Origin: Roseovarius sp.
GTDB taxonomy: Bacteria; Pseudomonadota; Alphaproteobacteria; Rhodobacterales; Rhodobacteraceae
Direction of reading: 5' to 3'
DNA length: 64,000 bases
Assembly (NCBI RefSeq): GCF_030373445.1
Contig: NZ_JAUCYU010000015.1
Coordinates: forward strand, 1 to 64,000
The notes under the pieces were generated by a model. The model had not been told where the DNA came from and made no database searches. It saw only the letters and a list, made by a program, of their open reading frames with translations. Each line of letters begins with the position of its first letter. Within the stretch, counting starts at the first letter, position 1. The position numbers were made by a program, and so were the translations under genes. Positions 34,873 through 44,582 of this stretch are shown in pieces.

Positions 34873-35227
34873 GGTTGGTCCCTCCAAAGGATCACTTGGG
34901 TTTCAGTTGTTCGTAACCGTTTCAGCTTTCTGTGGGCCGCCTCTCTCTAAGGCCCGCTGCCGTTGCGGTATGAGCAGATATAGCCAGTGGAATCGGGCAG
35001 GATTTGGGCGGCTTTGGTAGCATTTTGTGAATCGGAATTTTTTTGGCTTGATGGGGGTTAACTATCTGAAATAGAACGATTTAAAAGTTAAAAATTTGTC
35101 TTGCAGAGGTGGATTTCCCGGCTTTTGGGCGGAAATCGTACCTGTTTCCGTTTCTGTGGCGGGCACAAAAGCCGTGAAACAAATCCATTTTTGAGATAGG
35201 GTCTCGCAAAAAGAACGAGGCAGTGCA
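34873..35227. other. Divergent regulatory region between the pilin and transglycosylase genes
   Basis: This 355-base region has no gene I can support. It is AT-rich at 35020-35100 and should hold the promoters for the leftward Tad locus and the rightward transglycosylase. TTAA occurs several times (35054-35087) but not with the 7-base spacing of a full CtrA site. Confidence 0.5.
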
Positions 35228-36064
35228 GTGAAACCCTATATTATATGCGCGGCGGCGCTGGGCCTTGGCCTGTGCGGTGCGATGCCCGGTTCCGCGGACA
35301 GCCCGCCGCCCTATCCCGATTTCACCTTCAAGATGTCGAAACCGCCCAAGCCCGGCACCAAGAAACGGATCAACGTGCAGATCGAGCCGGGCGACCAGGT
35401 GGTCGCGAAACCGTCGAAGCCGAAGCCCGAGGAGAAGGAGAGCGGCACGCAGAGCGCCGCCGCGGCCTCTGGGCGGTATGACTGGTTCTGGAGCAAGGTA
35501 CCGCCCGGGCTGGCCGAGGACCCCGCCCTGCGGCTGCGGAGCGCCTTTGCCAGCCTCGAGGACGGGCCGGGCGGGGTAAAGGTCGCCGGGCCGCGGCTGC
35601 AGGCGCTGCAGAACATCGCCTCGGCCCAGGGGGCCAACATATTGCGGGCGACGATCGGGACGGACGTGTCGCCGGCGCTGGTGCTGGCGGTGATCTCGGT
35701 GGAGTCGGGCGGGCGCAGTACCGCGGAGAGCCACAAGGGCGCGCAGGGGCTGATGCAGCTCATGCCCGATACCGCGACGCGGTTCGGGGTGACGGACAGC
35801 CTGTCGAGCGATCAGAACATCAAGGGCGGGGTCGCCTATCTCGACTGGCTGCTGAAGGAGTTCGGGGGCGATGCCGTGCTGGCGCTGGCCGGGTACAACG
35901 CGGGAGAGAACGCCGTGAAGCGCCATGAGGGCGTGCCGCCCTACAGCGAGACGCGGGATTACGTGCCCAAGGTGCTGGCGGCCTTCCAGGTGGCCGGGGG
36001 GCTGTGCAAGACGCGGCCCGAGCTGATCACCGACGCCTGCGCGCTGAACCTGGCGGTGAAGTAG
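35228..36064 (+). CDS. Exported lytic transglycosylase (SLT domain)
   Basis: Cleaves peptidoglycan glycan strands. The 278-residue protein has a signal peptide (MKPYIICAAALGLGLCGAMPG), a Pro/Lys-rich linker and a C-terminal SLT domain with catalytic Glu159 (VISVESGG), QGLMQLMPDTATRFGV and LALAGYNAGENAV. It is divergent from the Tad locus, so it could open the wall for the pilus, but that is inferred from position only. Confidence 0.92.
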   Translation: MKPYIICAAALGLGLCGAMPGSADSPPPYPDFTFKMSKPPKPGTKKRINVQIEPGDQVVAKPSKPKPEEKESGTQSAAAASGRYDWFWSKVPPGLAEDPALRLRSAFASLEDGPGGVKVAGPRLQALQNIASAQGANILRATIGTDVSPALVLAVISVESGGRSTAESHKGAQGLMQLMPDTATRFGVTDSLSSDQNIKGGVAYLDWLLKEFGGDAVLALAGYNAGENAVKRHEGVPPYSETRDYVPKVLAAFQVAGGLCKTRPELITDACALNLAVK

Positions 36065-36073
36065 GTGTACGAC

Positions 36074-36098
36074 GCGCCCCGGGCCAAGCCCGGGGCGC
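36074..36098. terminator. Hairpin between convergent transglycosylase and scoB genes
   Basis: An 11-bp perfect stem (GCGCCCCGGGC with GCCCGGGGCGC) and a 3-base loop, followed on the + side by CCGTTTCGTTTC. It probably acts for both convergent genes. Confidence 0.65.
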
Positions 36099-36108
36099 CC
36101 GTTTCGTT

Positions 36109-36735
36109 TCAGACGATTGTCGCCTCGGTCTTCTCGATGATCTCCTCGCGGGTGACGTCGGGGGCGCATTCCACGATGGTCAGGCCGCCCTCGGTCACGT
36201 CGAGCACGCCGAGGTTGGTGATGATCCGGTTGACCACCCCGGTGCCGGTGAGCGGCAGGGTGCACTCCTTCAGGAGCTTCGTCTCGCCCGCCTTGTTGGT
36301 GTGGTCCATGACCACGATCACGCGGCGCACGCCGGCGACGAGGTCCATCGCGCCGCCCATGCCCTTGACCAGCTTGCCGGGGATCATCCAGTTCGCGAGG
36401 TCACCGTTCTCGGCTACTTCCATGGCGCCGAGGATCGCCATGGCGATCTTGCCGCCGCGGATCATGCCGAAGCTCATGGCGCTGTCGAAGTACGAGGTGT
36501 GCGGCAGTTCGGTGATGGTCTGCTTGCCGGCGTTGATCAGGTCGGGGTCTTCCGAGCCCGCCACCGGGAAGGGGCCCATGCCCAGCATGCCGTTTTCCGA
36601 TTGCAGCGTCACGTGGACGCCTTCGGGAATGTAGTTCGGCACGAGCGTGGGGATGCCGATGCCGAGATTGACATAGGTGCCGTCTTCCAGCTCCTGTGCG
36701 GCGCGTGCCGCCATCTGATTGCGATCCCAGGGCAT
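36109..36735 (-). CDS. scoB: 3-oxoacid CoA-transferase subunit B
   Basis: The 208-residue beta subunit that transfers CoA between succinyl-CoA and an acetoacetate-type acid. The active-site Glu47 is in [29 protein letters not shown] near the N-terminus and [19 protein letters not shown] are family hallmarks. The start MPWDRNQMA was chosen because it follows the scoA stop by two bases and has AGGAGG-like sequence upstream; the longer frame overlaps scoA. Confidence 0.92.
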   Translation of the reverse strand: MPWDRNQMAARAAQELEDGTYVNLGIGIPTLVPNYIPEGVHVTLQSENGMLGMGPFPVAGSEDPDLINAGKQTITELPHTSYFDSAMSFGMIRGGKIAMAILGAMEVAENGDLANWMIPGKLVKGMGGAMDLVAGVRRVIVVMDHTNKAGETKLLKECTLPLTGTGVVNRIITNLGVLDVTEGGLTIVECAPDVTREEIIEKTEATIV

Positions 36736-36737
36736 GA

Positions 36738-37433
36738 TCAGGCCTCCCTCACGGTACGTTGTTCGATGCGCTTCTCGTGCTCGCCCTGGATCAGGCGGTG
36801 CACGTAGATGCCCGGCAGGTGGATGTGATCGGGGTCGAGCTCGCCGGGTTTGACGATCTCTTCCACTTCCATGATGCAGGTCTTGCCGCACATCGCCGCC
36901 GGCGGGTTGAAGTTGCGGGCGGTCTTGCGGAAGATGCAGTTGCCCGTTTCATCCGCCTTCCATGCCTTGACGATGGAGATGTCCGCGAAGATGCCGCGTT
37001 CGAGGATGTAGGTTTCGCCGTCGAAATCCTTGTGCTCCTTGCCCTCGGCGATCTGGGTGCCGACGCCGGTCTTGGTGTAGAAGCCGGGGATGCCGGCGCC
37101 GCCGGCGCGCATGCGCTCGGCCAGGGTACCTTGCGGGTTGAATTCGAGCTCGAGCTCGCCGCCGAGGTACTGGCGCATGAATTCCTTGTTCTCGCCCACG
37201 TAGGACGACATCATCTTCTTGACCTGCCGCGTCTGCAGCAGCAGGCCGAGGCCGAAATCATCGACGCCCGCGTTGTTCGAGGCAACGGTGAGATCCTTGA
37301 CGCCGGATTTCTGGATGGCGTCGATCAGCAGTTCGGGGATGCCGCACAGGCCGAAGCCGCCCGCGGCGATCAGCATCCCGTCTTGGAGAAGCCCGTCCAG
37401 CGCGTCGGCGGCGGACCCGTAGATCTTGCTCAT
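36738..37433 (-). CDS. scoA: 3-oxoacid CoA-transferase subunit A
   Basis: The 231-residue alpha subunit, with [21 protein letters not shown] near the N-terminus, the [19 protein letters not shown] segment and [19 protein letters not shown]. It is the first gene of the scoAB pair. The enzyme activates acetoacetate for breakdown of ketone bodies or use of polyhydroxybutyrate. Confidence 0.93.
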   Translation of the reverse strand: MSKIYGSAADALDGLLQDGMLIAAGGFGLCGIPELLIDAIQKSGVKDLTVASNNAGVDDFGLGLLLQTRQVKKMMSSYVGENKEFMRQYLGGELELEFNPQGTLAERMRAGGAGIPGFYTKTGVGTQIAEGKEHKDFDGETYILERGIFADISIVKAWKADETGNCIFRKTARNFNPPAAMCGKTCIMEVEEIVKPGELDPDHIHLPGIYVHRLIQGEHEKRIEQRTVREA

Positions 37434-37567
37434 GAAATGAACCCTCCTGTCATTCGGCCCCGATATGACGGAGCGGGCGGGAGAGAGTCAACGGCTGGGC
37501 CCGGAAGAGGGGGTGGAATAGGGTTTCTACGTAATAGAGGTACGCACTTGGTTTGCTCCGCCGGGCG

Positions 37568-37626
37568 AGCGCCAGCCCGTGGGGAGGCGCTCGCCCGGCG
37601 CCACGCCATGGCGCGGCTTGATTCCG
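37568..37626. repeat. Second dispersed repeat, copy B
   Basis: Shares AGCGCCAGCCCGTGGGGA, AGGCGCTCGC, CGGCG and CTTGATTCCG, in that order, with 18812-18870. It lies in the 294-base gap upstream of scoA, which otherwise holds no gene I can support. Confidence 0.6.
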
Positions 37627-37687
37627 GGCGTGTGTCTGGCCGAGAGGGAAGGGGTGCTCGTTTCCGTGTCCGCCACTCGCGGCACCC

Positions 37688-37714
37688 GAGGCCCCGGGTC
37701 AGGCCCGGGGCGGG
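37688..37714. repeat. Third dispersed repeat (GCCCCGGG hairpin), copy A
   Basis: A 27-base block identical to 55596-55622. Its core is the hairpin GCCCCGGG-TCAGG-CCCGGGGC (37691-37711). It lies 13 bases after the L,D-transpeptidase stop on the minus strand and may end that transcript. Confidence 0.75.
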
Positions 37715-37727
37715 TATCAGACCTGCG

Positions 37728-38300
37728 TCAGATGATCCGCACCTTCGTGCCCACCGGGGAGATGCCGTAGAGCTCTTCGATCATCTCGTTGTAGAGCCCG
37801 ATGCAGCCGTCCGAGGAGCGGCGGCCGATCTTGCGGGTGTCGTGGGTGCCGTGGATCAGGTAGGCGGGCCAGTCGAGATACATGGCGTGGGTGCCGAGCG
37901 GGTTGTCGGGACCCGGCGGCATGTATTTCAGATCGGGGTTGCGTTCGACCATGCTGGGGGTCGGGGTCCAGTCGGGGCCGACCTTCTTGCGCACGATCTC
38001 GGTGAAGCCGCGCTTGGTCAATTCGTCGGTCATCGGCACGGAAGTGGGGTAGATGCGGTAATCCTCGCCCGCGCCGTTCCAGTAGTGGAGTGCGCGCGAG
38101 ACGGTGTCGGCGATGATGTAGGCCGGCGCGCCAGGGTCGAAATGGTCGCGCCAGTCCTTCTGCTCGAACGACGAGATGTTGCGGCGCACGCCGGGTTCGG
38201 CCGGGAGTTGCTCCTGCTCCTGCGCGAGGGCAGGGGTGACGATGGTCGTGGCGATGCCCGAAAGGACCAGGGTGCGGCGGGTGAGGGTGTGGCGGGGCAT
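37728..38300 (-). CDS. Exported L,D-transpeptidase (YkuD domain)
   Basis: A 190-residue cell-wall enzyme that makes 3-3 crosslinks or attaches proteins to peptidoglycan. It has a signal peptide with a twin-arginine-like start (TRRTLVLSG), then the YkuD domain with His150 (YLIHGTHD) and the catalytic Cys166 in SSDGCIGLYN. The start MPRHTLTRR was chosen for the signal peptide; the longer frame runs into the topA side. Confidence 0.92.
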   Translation of the reverse strand: MPRHTLTRRTLVLSGIATTIVTPALAQEQEQLPAEPGVRRNISSFEQKDWRDHFDPGAPAYIIADTVSRALHYWNGAGEDYRIYPTSVPMTDELTKRGFTEIVRKKVGPDWTPTPSMVERNPDLKYMPPGPDNPLGTHAMYLDWPAYLIHGTHDTRKIGRRSSDGCIGLYNEMIEELYGISPVGTKVRII

Positions 38301-38391
38301 CTTGCGTGCTCCTTCTGCTCGAGGGTGTTTCGGGCAGATGTGCCACGGCCCCGCGCGGCGCGGAAGCCAACGGGCCGTCACAAGCGCGTGA

Positions 38392-38413
38392 GCCGCCCCG
38401 AAAACGGGGCGGC
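38392..38413. terminator. Hairpin downstream of topA
   Basis: A 9-bp stem GCCGCCCCG with CGGGGCGGC and an AAAA loop, 27 bases past the topA stop on the minus strand. It has no T-run, so only the position suggests a terminator. Confidence 0.4.
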
Positions 38414-38439
38414 TGCGTGCCGGGTGCATCGATATAGGG

Positions 38440-40980
38440 CTATTTCCCGGCGGCGGCCTTCTTGGCCGGGGCTTTCTTCTTGGCGGGCGCCTTGCCTTTG
38501 CCCTTGCCCTTCTTGGCGGCCTTCTCGGCGATGAGTTCGACGGCCATTTCCATGGTGACGTCATCGGGCTCTGTGCCCTTGGGCAGGGTGGCATTGACCT
38601 TGTCCCACTTGACGTAGGGCCCGTAGCGGCCATCCATCACGTTCACCGGACCGCCGCTTTCGGGGTGTTCGCCCAGCTCCTTGAGCGGCTTGGCGGCGGC
38701 GCGGCCCTGGCCGCGGCTGGCGGCCTTCTGGGCCAGCACCTCGACCGCGCGGTTCATGCCGATGGTGAAGACCTCCTCGACCTCCTTGAGGTTGGCGTAG
38801 AGGCGGCCGTGCTTGACGTAAGGCCCGTAGCGGCCGATGCCGGCCTCGACCGGTTCGCCGTCGTCGGGGTGGGGGCCGACCTCCCTGGGCAAGCTGAGAA
38901 GGGTCAGGGCCTTCTCGAGCGTCATGTCGTCGGGGCTCCAGCCCTTGGGGAGGCTGGCGCGGGGCGGTTTCTTGTTGTCCTCGGTGACTTCGCCGCGCTG
39001 GACGTAAGGCCCGAAGCGGCCCGAGCGCAGGCTGATCTCGTCGCCATTGTCTTCGCCCAGCACACGGTCGCCCGCCTCGCCCGCGTCGCCCGAGATCGGG
39101 CGGGTGTAGCGGCATTCGGGGTAGCGCGAGCAGCCCACGAAGCCGCCCGAGCGGGAGGGTTTGAGGTGCAGCTGCCCCTCGCCGCAGAGCGGGCAGGCGC
39201 GCGGGTCGGTGCCGTCGTCGCGGGGCGGGTAGAGCATGGGCGCGAGCGCCTCGTCGAGCTTGTCGATCACCTCGGCGGTGCGCAGCTCGGAGGTTTCGGC
39301 GATGGCCGCCGAGAAGTCGCGCCAGAACTCGGCCAGCACCTTCTTGTAGTCGGCATCGCCCGCGCTGATCACATCGAGCTCTTCCTCGAGATTGGCGGTG
39401 AACTCGTAACCCACGTATTTGCGGAAGAAGTTCAGCAGGAAGATCGTGACGATGCGGCCCTTGTCCTCGGGGATGAGGCGGTTCTTGTCCTTGCGGACAT
39501 ATTCGCGGTCCTGGATCGTGGTGACGATCGAGGCATAGGTGGAGGGGCGGCCGATGCCCAGTTCTTCCATCTTCTTCACCAGTGTCGCCTCGGTATAGCG
39601 GGGCGGGGGCTGGGTGAAGTGCTGTTCGGGGGTGACGCCGCGCTTCTCGGCCTTGTCGCCCTGGTCGATCTGGGGCAGGCGATTGTCGTCGTCATCCTCC
39701 GACCCGGTGTCGTCGCGGCCTTCCTCGTAGACCTTGAGGAAGCCGTCGAAGAGCACGACCTGGCCGGTGGCGCGGAGGCCCACCTGGCCATCGGCGCTTT
39801 CGATCTCGACCGTGGTGCGTTCGAGCCGGGCGGCGGCCATCTGGCAGGCCAGCGTGCGTTTCCAGATCAGGTCGTAGAGCTTGCGCTGGTCGGCGTCGGA
39901 AATCTTCACCTGGCTGGCGTCGCGCGTCATGTCGGTGGGCCGGATGCACTCGTGCGCTTCCTGCGCGTTCTTGGCCTTGTTCTTGTACATGCGCGGGCTG
40001 TCGGGGACATACTCGGCGCCGTAGCGATCGGCGATGGCGTCGCGGGCGGCGTGCACGGCCTCGGGGGCCATGTCGATGCCGTCGGTCCGCATGTAGGTGA
40101 TGAGGCCAGCCTCGTAGAGCCGTTGGGCCGCGCTCATGGTCTGGCGGGCGCCCATGCCGAACTTGCGGCTGGCCTCCTGCTGCAGCGTGGAGGTCATGAA
40201 GGGGGCCGACGGGTTGCGCGAGGTGGGCTTGGCCTCGACGCCCGAGATCGTCAGGTCGCGGCTGGTGATGGCCTGGACCGCCAGTTCGGCCTGGGTCTGG
40301 TCGGGGATGTCGTAGCGGTCGAGCTTCTTGCCGGCCCAGCTGACCAGCCGCGCCTCGAATTCCTTGCCGCGGGGCGTGGCGAGGAGGGCCTTGACCGACC
40401 AGTATTCGCGGGGCTGGAACGCCTCGATCTCCATCTCGCGCTCGACGATGAGGCGGAGGCAGACCGATTGTACCCGACCGGCCGAGCGGGCGCCGGGCAG
40501 TTTGCGCCAGAGCACGGGCGAAAGGTTGAAGCCCACGAGGTAGTCGAGCGCGCGGCGGGCGAGGTAGGCCTCGACCAGCGGTGCGTCGACCTCGCGGGGG
40601 TTCTTCATCGCCTCGGTGACGGCGGACTTGGTGATGGCGTTGAAGACCACGCGGCTGACCGGCGTGTCCTTCTTGAGGGCCTTGCGCTTGCGCAGCGCTT
40701 CCTCGAGGTGCCAGCTGATCGCCTCGCCTTCGCGGTCGGGGTCGGTGGCGAGGATCAGGGCGTTGTCGTCCTTGAGCGCGTCGGCAATGGCCTTGACGTG
40801 CTTGCGGCTGTCAGCGCCGATCTCCCATGTCATGTCGAAGCCGTTCTCGGGGTCGACCGAGCCGTCCTTGGCGGGCAGGTCGCGGACATGGCCGTAGGAC
40901 GCCAGAACCGTGTAGTCGGACCCCAGGTACTTGTTGATGGTCTTGGCCTTGGCCGGGGATTCGACGACGACAACTGGCAT
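38440..40980 (-). CDS. topA: DNA topoisomerase I
   Basis: Relaxes negative supercoils. The 846-residue type IA enzyme has the Toprim start VVVESPAKAKTI, DPDREGEAISWHL, the catalytic Tyr in LITYMRTDGIDM (near residue 298), GRPSTYASIV, a C-terminal zinc ribbon (CPLCGEGQ...CSRYPEC) and three later repeats of the DGRYGPYVK type. The tail is Lys/Ala-rich (KKGKGKGKAPAKKK). AAAGGAG lies before the ATG. It is complete. Confidence 0.97.
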   Translation of the reverse strand: MPVVVVESPAKAKTINKYLGSDYTVLASYGHVRDLPAKDGSVDPENGFDMTWEIGADSRKHVKAIADALKDDNALILATDPDREGEAISWHLEEALRKRKALKKDTPVSRVVFNAITKSAVTEAMKNPREVDAPLVEAYLARRALDYLVGFNLSPVLWRKLPGARSAGRVQSVCLRLIVEREMEIEAFQPREYWSVKALLATPRGKEFEARLVSWAGKKLDRYDIPDQTQAELAVQAITSRDLTISGVEAKPTSRNPSAPFMTSTLQQEASRKFGMGARQTMSAAQRLYEAGLITYMRTDGIDMAPEAVHAARDAIADRYGAEYVPDSPRMYKNKAKNAQEAHECIRPTDMTRDASQVKISDADQRKLYDLIWKRTLACQMAAARLERTTVEIESADGQVGLRATGQVVLFDGFLKVYEEGRDDTGSEDDDDNRLPQIDQGDKAEKRGVTPEQHFTQPPPRYTEATLVKKMEELGIGRPSTYASIVTTIQDREYVRKDKNRLIPEDKGRIVTIFLLNFFRKYVGYEFTANLEEELDVISAGDADYKKVLAEFWRDFSAAIAETSELRTAEVIDKLDEALAPMLYPPRDDGTDPRACPLCGEGQLHLKPSRSGGFVGCSRYPECRYTRPISGDAGEAGDRVLGEDNGDEISLRSGRFGPYVQRGEVTEDNKKPPRASLPKGWSPDDMTLEKALTLLSLPREVGPHPDDGEPVEAGIGRYGPYVKHGRLYANLKEVEEVFTIGMNRAVEVLAQKAASRGQGRAAAKPLKELGEHPESGGPVNVMDGRYGPYVKWDKVNATLPKGTEPDDVTMEMAVELIAEKAAKKGKGKGKAPAKKKAPAKKAAAGK

Positions 40981-41098
40981 GAAAACTCCTTTCGACTCGG
41001 GGGTCGCTTATGGCGGGGCAACATGTGGGCTGGCAAGCGGGAATGTCAATGAGGCCCGGATGCGGGGCCGCGGCGGGCCGCCGCCGGTGCCGTTTCTT

Positions 41099-43078
41099 TC
41101 AGCCGTCGGGCGCGAGCAGGGTGCGGCGCAGGAGGTCTTCGGCGGCAGGGGTGAGGCGGAGGGCGCCCTGGTGGCTGAGGTGGTCGCCGTCGCGGAAGAG
41201 GAGGGTGTCGCCGTCGTAGAGCGGGCAGATCTCGGGGCCGCAGACGGCGTCGAGGATGGGTTCGAAGAGGATCTGCTCCTGCGCCGCGGCGAGCCGTTCG
41301 AAGGCCGGGGCGTAGCTGGCGCGCTGGGCGTCGGCCTCGGACCGGGGCAGGCCGAGCGTGACCTCGTGGCCGAAGAGCAGGCGACGGGCCTGGGTTGGAA
41401 GATGGAGCGCGTCGCCCGCGGGCACGTCGTCGAGGAGCACGATCCGGCGGCCGGGCAGGCGCCGGGCCAGGCGGCGCAGGCCGTTGAGGGTGGCGGTGGC
41501 GTTGTAGGCGCTGCCCTGGCCCTCGTAGCCGTCATCGACCCAGACATCGCCCGAGGTGCGATAGGTGTAGCCGGTCATCTGGTGCTGCCAGAAGGCGGTG
41601 ATGTAGACGGTGCGGATATGCGGCCTTGCGTCGAGGAAGGCGATGAAGGCTTCGACCTGGTCGCGCAGCTCGGGGTAGCCGGGCTTGCGCACCCCGGCGA
41701 GCGGGCGGAAGCCGGGATAGGTGTAGTGGAAGCCCGCGACGCCCAGGTTTTCGGCGGCCTCGAAGATGGCGGGCGACAGGGCGAAGGCGTGGCTGTCGCC
41801 GGCGAAGACGAAGCTGGCGCGGGTGTCGGGCGCGCCGCGGCGGCACACGTCGCCCGCGTCGGCGCGGGCGGCGGTGACGAAGTGGCAGTCGATGCGGGGC
41901 TGCATCAGGGGGCCGGTTTCGGTGAGTTCGAGGAAGTCGGGCGGCATGCGCGCGGGCAGCCCGTCGCGGTGGACGGTATAGGCGGCGACGGCGAGGGTGG
42001 CGACCGTGGCGGTGGCTGCGGCGGCGAAGACGGCGCCGCGCGAGAGGCGGGCGCGGTTGCGGAAGGGCTGTTCGACGAGGCGCCAGGAGAGGGCCGAGAG
42101 GACGAGGGAGAGCGCAAGGCAGGACAACCCTTCGGCGGTCGAGAGGTCTTCGCCCTTGCGGTAGACGGCGAAGGCGATGATCGGCCAGTGCCAGAGGTAG
42201 AGGGAATAGGACAGCTTGCCGATCCAGACCATCGGCGGCAGCGCGAGGAGGCGCGCGGCGGGGGCGCGGGCGTTGGTGCCGGACCATATGACCAGCGCGG
42301 CGCCGAGACAGGGCAGGAGGGCGGCGGCCCCGGGGAAGCGGGTTTCGGGACCGTAGAGCAGGGTGGCGGCGGCGATCATCGCGAGGCCCGCGAGCCCGGC
42401 CGAACCGGTGAGCCAGGCGTGGCGGGCCGGGCGGTCGAGCCAGCCGCGGGCGGTGGCTAGCGCCAGGCCGGAGCCCAGCAGCAGTTCCCAGACACGGTAG
42501 TGTGGCAGGTAGAAAGCGGCCTCCGGCGCATCGGTTGCGCCCCGGACCGACAGGGCGAAGGAGAGGAGGCCTGCCAGCGCAAGCAGGATCGCCGGCGGGC
42601 GGTTGCGCCCGAGGAGGAGAACGAGCCACAGGAGGGGCGGGAAGAGGAGGTAGTACTGCTCCTCGACGCCGAGCGACCAGGTGTGCAGCAGCGGTTTGAG
42701 CTCGGCGGCCTGGGTGAAATAGCCTTCTTGCGTGTAGAACCAGATATTGGCGAGGAAACCGGCGGTCGAGGCCGCGCTTTTGGCATAGCTCACGAGGTCG
42801 GTGGGGGTCATCAGGACGAAGGCCGTCCCGGTGGTGGCGAGCAGGACGGTGAAGAGCGCCGGCAGGATGCGGCGGGCGCGGCGTTCGTAGAAGCCCAGGA
42901 GCGAGAAGCGCCTTGCATCCATCTCGTCCAGCAGGAGGGTGGTGATCAGGTAGCCGGAGATGACGAAGAAGACATCGACGCCGGTGAAACCGCCGGAGAG
43001 ACCGAGGCCGGCGTGGAAGACGAGGACCGGCACCACCGCGACCGTGCGCAGACCGTCGATATCTGGGCGATATTGCAA
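41099..43078 (-). CDS. Acyltransferase 3 family membrane protein with SGNH domain (OafA/YrhL-like)
   Basis: A 659-residue protein. The N-terminal half has about ten TM helices and the acyltransferase-3 start YRPDIDGLRTVAVVPVLVFHAG plus GGFTGVDVFFVISGYLITTLL. The C-terminal part is a periplasmic SGNH domain with the nucleophile box FAGDSHAFALSP and the terminal DGDHLSHQGALRLT Asp-His pair. Such proteins O-acetylate surface polysaccharide. The acceptor cannot be told, since no glycan genes are close. Confidence 0.92.
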   Translation of the reverse strand: MQYRPDIDGLRTVAVVPVLVFHAGLGLSGGFTGVDVFFVISGYLITTLLLDEMDARRFSLLGFYERRARRILPALFTVLLATTGTAFVLMTPTDLVSYAKSAASTAGFLANIWFYTQEGYFTQAAELKPLLHTWSLGVEEQYYLLFPPLLWLVLLLGRNRPPAILLALAGLLSFALSVRGATDAPEAAFYLPHYRVWELLLGSGLALATARGWLDRPARHAWLTGSAGLAGLAMIAAATLLYGPETRFPGAAALLPCLGAALVIWSGTNARAPAARLLALPPMVWIGKLSYSLYLWHWPIIAFAVYRKGEDLSTAEGLSCLALSLVLSALSWRLVEQPFRNRARLSRGAVFAAAATATVATLAVAAYTVHRDGLPARMPPDFLELTETGPLMQPRIDCHFVTAARADAGDVCRRGAPDTRASFVFAGDSHAFALSPAIFEAAENLGVAGFHYTYPGFRPLAGVRKPGYPELRDQVEAFIAFLDARPHIRTVYITAFWQHQMTGYTYRTSGDVWVDDGYEGQGSAYNATATLNGLRRLARRLPGRRIVLLDDVPAGDALHLPTQARRLLFGHEVTLGLPRSEADAQRASYAPAFERLAAAQEQILFEPILDAVCGPEICPLYDGDTLLFRDGDHLSHQGALRLTPAAEDLLRRTLLAPDG

Positions 43079-43234
43079 GCGGGGTCTCCTGCCCGGGGGG
43101 CCCGGCAGGGTGCGGGCGGGCGTGCGGTTTCGTCCGCATCTTTTGCCCTCAAGCGGGAGGGGGGATCAAGCCCCCCTGTCTTCTGGCCGCGGGACGGCGG
43201 CGGCTTGCCAGCCCTTGCGGGCTGTCGCGCGGGC

Positions 43235-44461
43235 TCAGGCGCTGCGGGAGAGGAGGCCGCCGGGGTGGCGGATGACGCGGCCGTCGAGTTCCAGCTCGGT
43301 CAGGACCGGGGCGACGGCAGCGGCGGGGGCCGAGAGGTCACGGATCAGCTGATCCTCGGCCAGTGGGGTGGGGCCGAGGCGCTGGAGGATGTCGCGGTGA
43401 AGGATCTCGCTGTGCAGCTTCGCCGTGTCGCGCAGGCTGCGCTTGTCGGGGGGTGGCACGGCGTGGGCGGTATCCGGCCGGGTCAGTTCAGGCTGGGGAG
43501 CGTCAGGCTGGAGAGGCTGGGGGGAGACCGGGAGTTCGGGTGCGGCGGTTTCGGCCGGTTCGGTGGGGGCGGCCGGCAGCGCCTCGATCACGTCGGCGGC
43601 GTTGCGGACGAGTGTGGCGCCGTCGCGGATCAGCATGTTGCAGCCCGAGGCGCGGGCGTCGAACGGGTGGCCAGGCACGGCGACCACCTCGCGCCCCTGG
43701 TCGAGGGCGGTGCGGGCGGTGATGAGCGAGCCGGATTTCGCGGCCGCCTCGATTACCACCACCGCCTGGGCAAGCCCGCTGATGATGCGGTTGCGCGCGG
43801 GGAAGTGGCGGGCCTGCGGCACGAGGCCCATCGGCTGTTCCGAGAGGCGCAGACCGTGGGCGAGGAGGTCGTCGGCCAGCCGGGCGTTCTCGGCCGGGTA
43901 GATCACGTCGACCCCGCTGGCGAGCACGGCGATCGTGCCGTTTTCGCAGGCGGCGGTATGCGCGGCTGTGTCGATGCCGCGGGCGAGGCCGGAGACGACG
44001 ATATACCCCGCCTCGGCCAGTTCCTTGGCCAGGGCCCGGGCCATGCGCAGGCCGAGAGAGGAGGCGTTGCGCGCCCCCACGAGGGCGATCATCGGGCGGG
44101 AGAGGGCCGAGAGGTCGCCCATGGCCCAGAGAAGCGGCGGGGCATCGGCGGTTTCGGCGAGCAGCCTGGGGTAGGTGTCGTCGCCGAGGGTGATCATGCG
44201 GGCGCCGGTGGCACGGGCGGTGGCCAGTTCGGCCTCGGCCACGCCGGCGGGACAGGGGGAGTAATCCTTCGCGCCAGAGGCGCGGGCGAGTTCGGGCAGC
44301 GCCTCGAGCGCGGCGGAGACCGATCCGTTCTCGGCCAGCAGGCGGTAGAAGGTCGACGGGCCGACCCGCCGTGAACGCAGCAAACGGAGCCACGATATCC
44401 GATCATCTTCCGTGGTGGGTGGGAGTGGGGGGTGAGTGGAAGGATGTGTATCCTCGGACAT
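43235..44461 (-). CDS. dprA: DNA-processing protein DprA
   Basis: Loads RecA on incoming single-stranded DNA during transformation. The 408-residue protein has the Rossmann-like domain with IALVGARNASSLGLRMARALA, VSGLARGIDTAAH and FPARNRIISGLAQAVVVIEAAAKSGSLITAR, and a C-terminal winged-helix part (LHSEILHRDILQRLGPTPLAEDQL). The start MSEDTHPS was chosen over a longer frame. No other competence gene is nearby apart from the pilus locus 10 kb away. Confidence 0.95.
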   Translation of the reverse strand: MSEDTHPSTHPPLPPTTEDDRISWLRLLRSRRVGPSTFYRLLAENGSVSAALEALPELARASGAKDYSPCPAGVAEAELATARATGARMITLGDDTYPRLLAETADAPPLLWAMGDLSALSRPMIALVGARNASSLGLRMARALAKELAEAGYIVVSGLARGIDTAAHTAACENGTIAVLASGVDVIYPAENARLADDLLAHGLRLSEQPMGLVPQARHFPARNRIISGLAQAVVVIEAAAKSGSLITARTALDQGREVVAVPGHPFDARASGCNMLIRDGATLVRNAADVIEALPAAPTEPAETAAPELPVSPQPLQPDAPQPELTRPDTAHAVPPPDKRSLRDTAKLHSEILHRDILQRLGPTPLAEDQLIRDLSAPAAAVAPVLTELELDGRVIRHPGGLLSRSA

Positions 44462-44582
44462 CGTGACTCCGCCTGCTTGCAAACCATGGGTAGCGCACGC
44501 AGGGTTAACGCCAAGTAAACCAAACAAAGAAATTTTGGAGAATCTTGTCTGCATCGCCGCTTTTTCGCGGTGGCGGGTGTAT

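Noticed and set aside
34873-35227. CtrA binding sites upstream of the pilin gene
   Set aside because: TTAA repeats occur, but none has the TTAA-N7-TTAA spacing.
38665-41052. 795-codon plus-strand frame opposite topA
   Set aside because: Antisense artefact with no motif; topA is certain.
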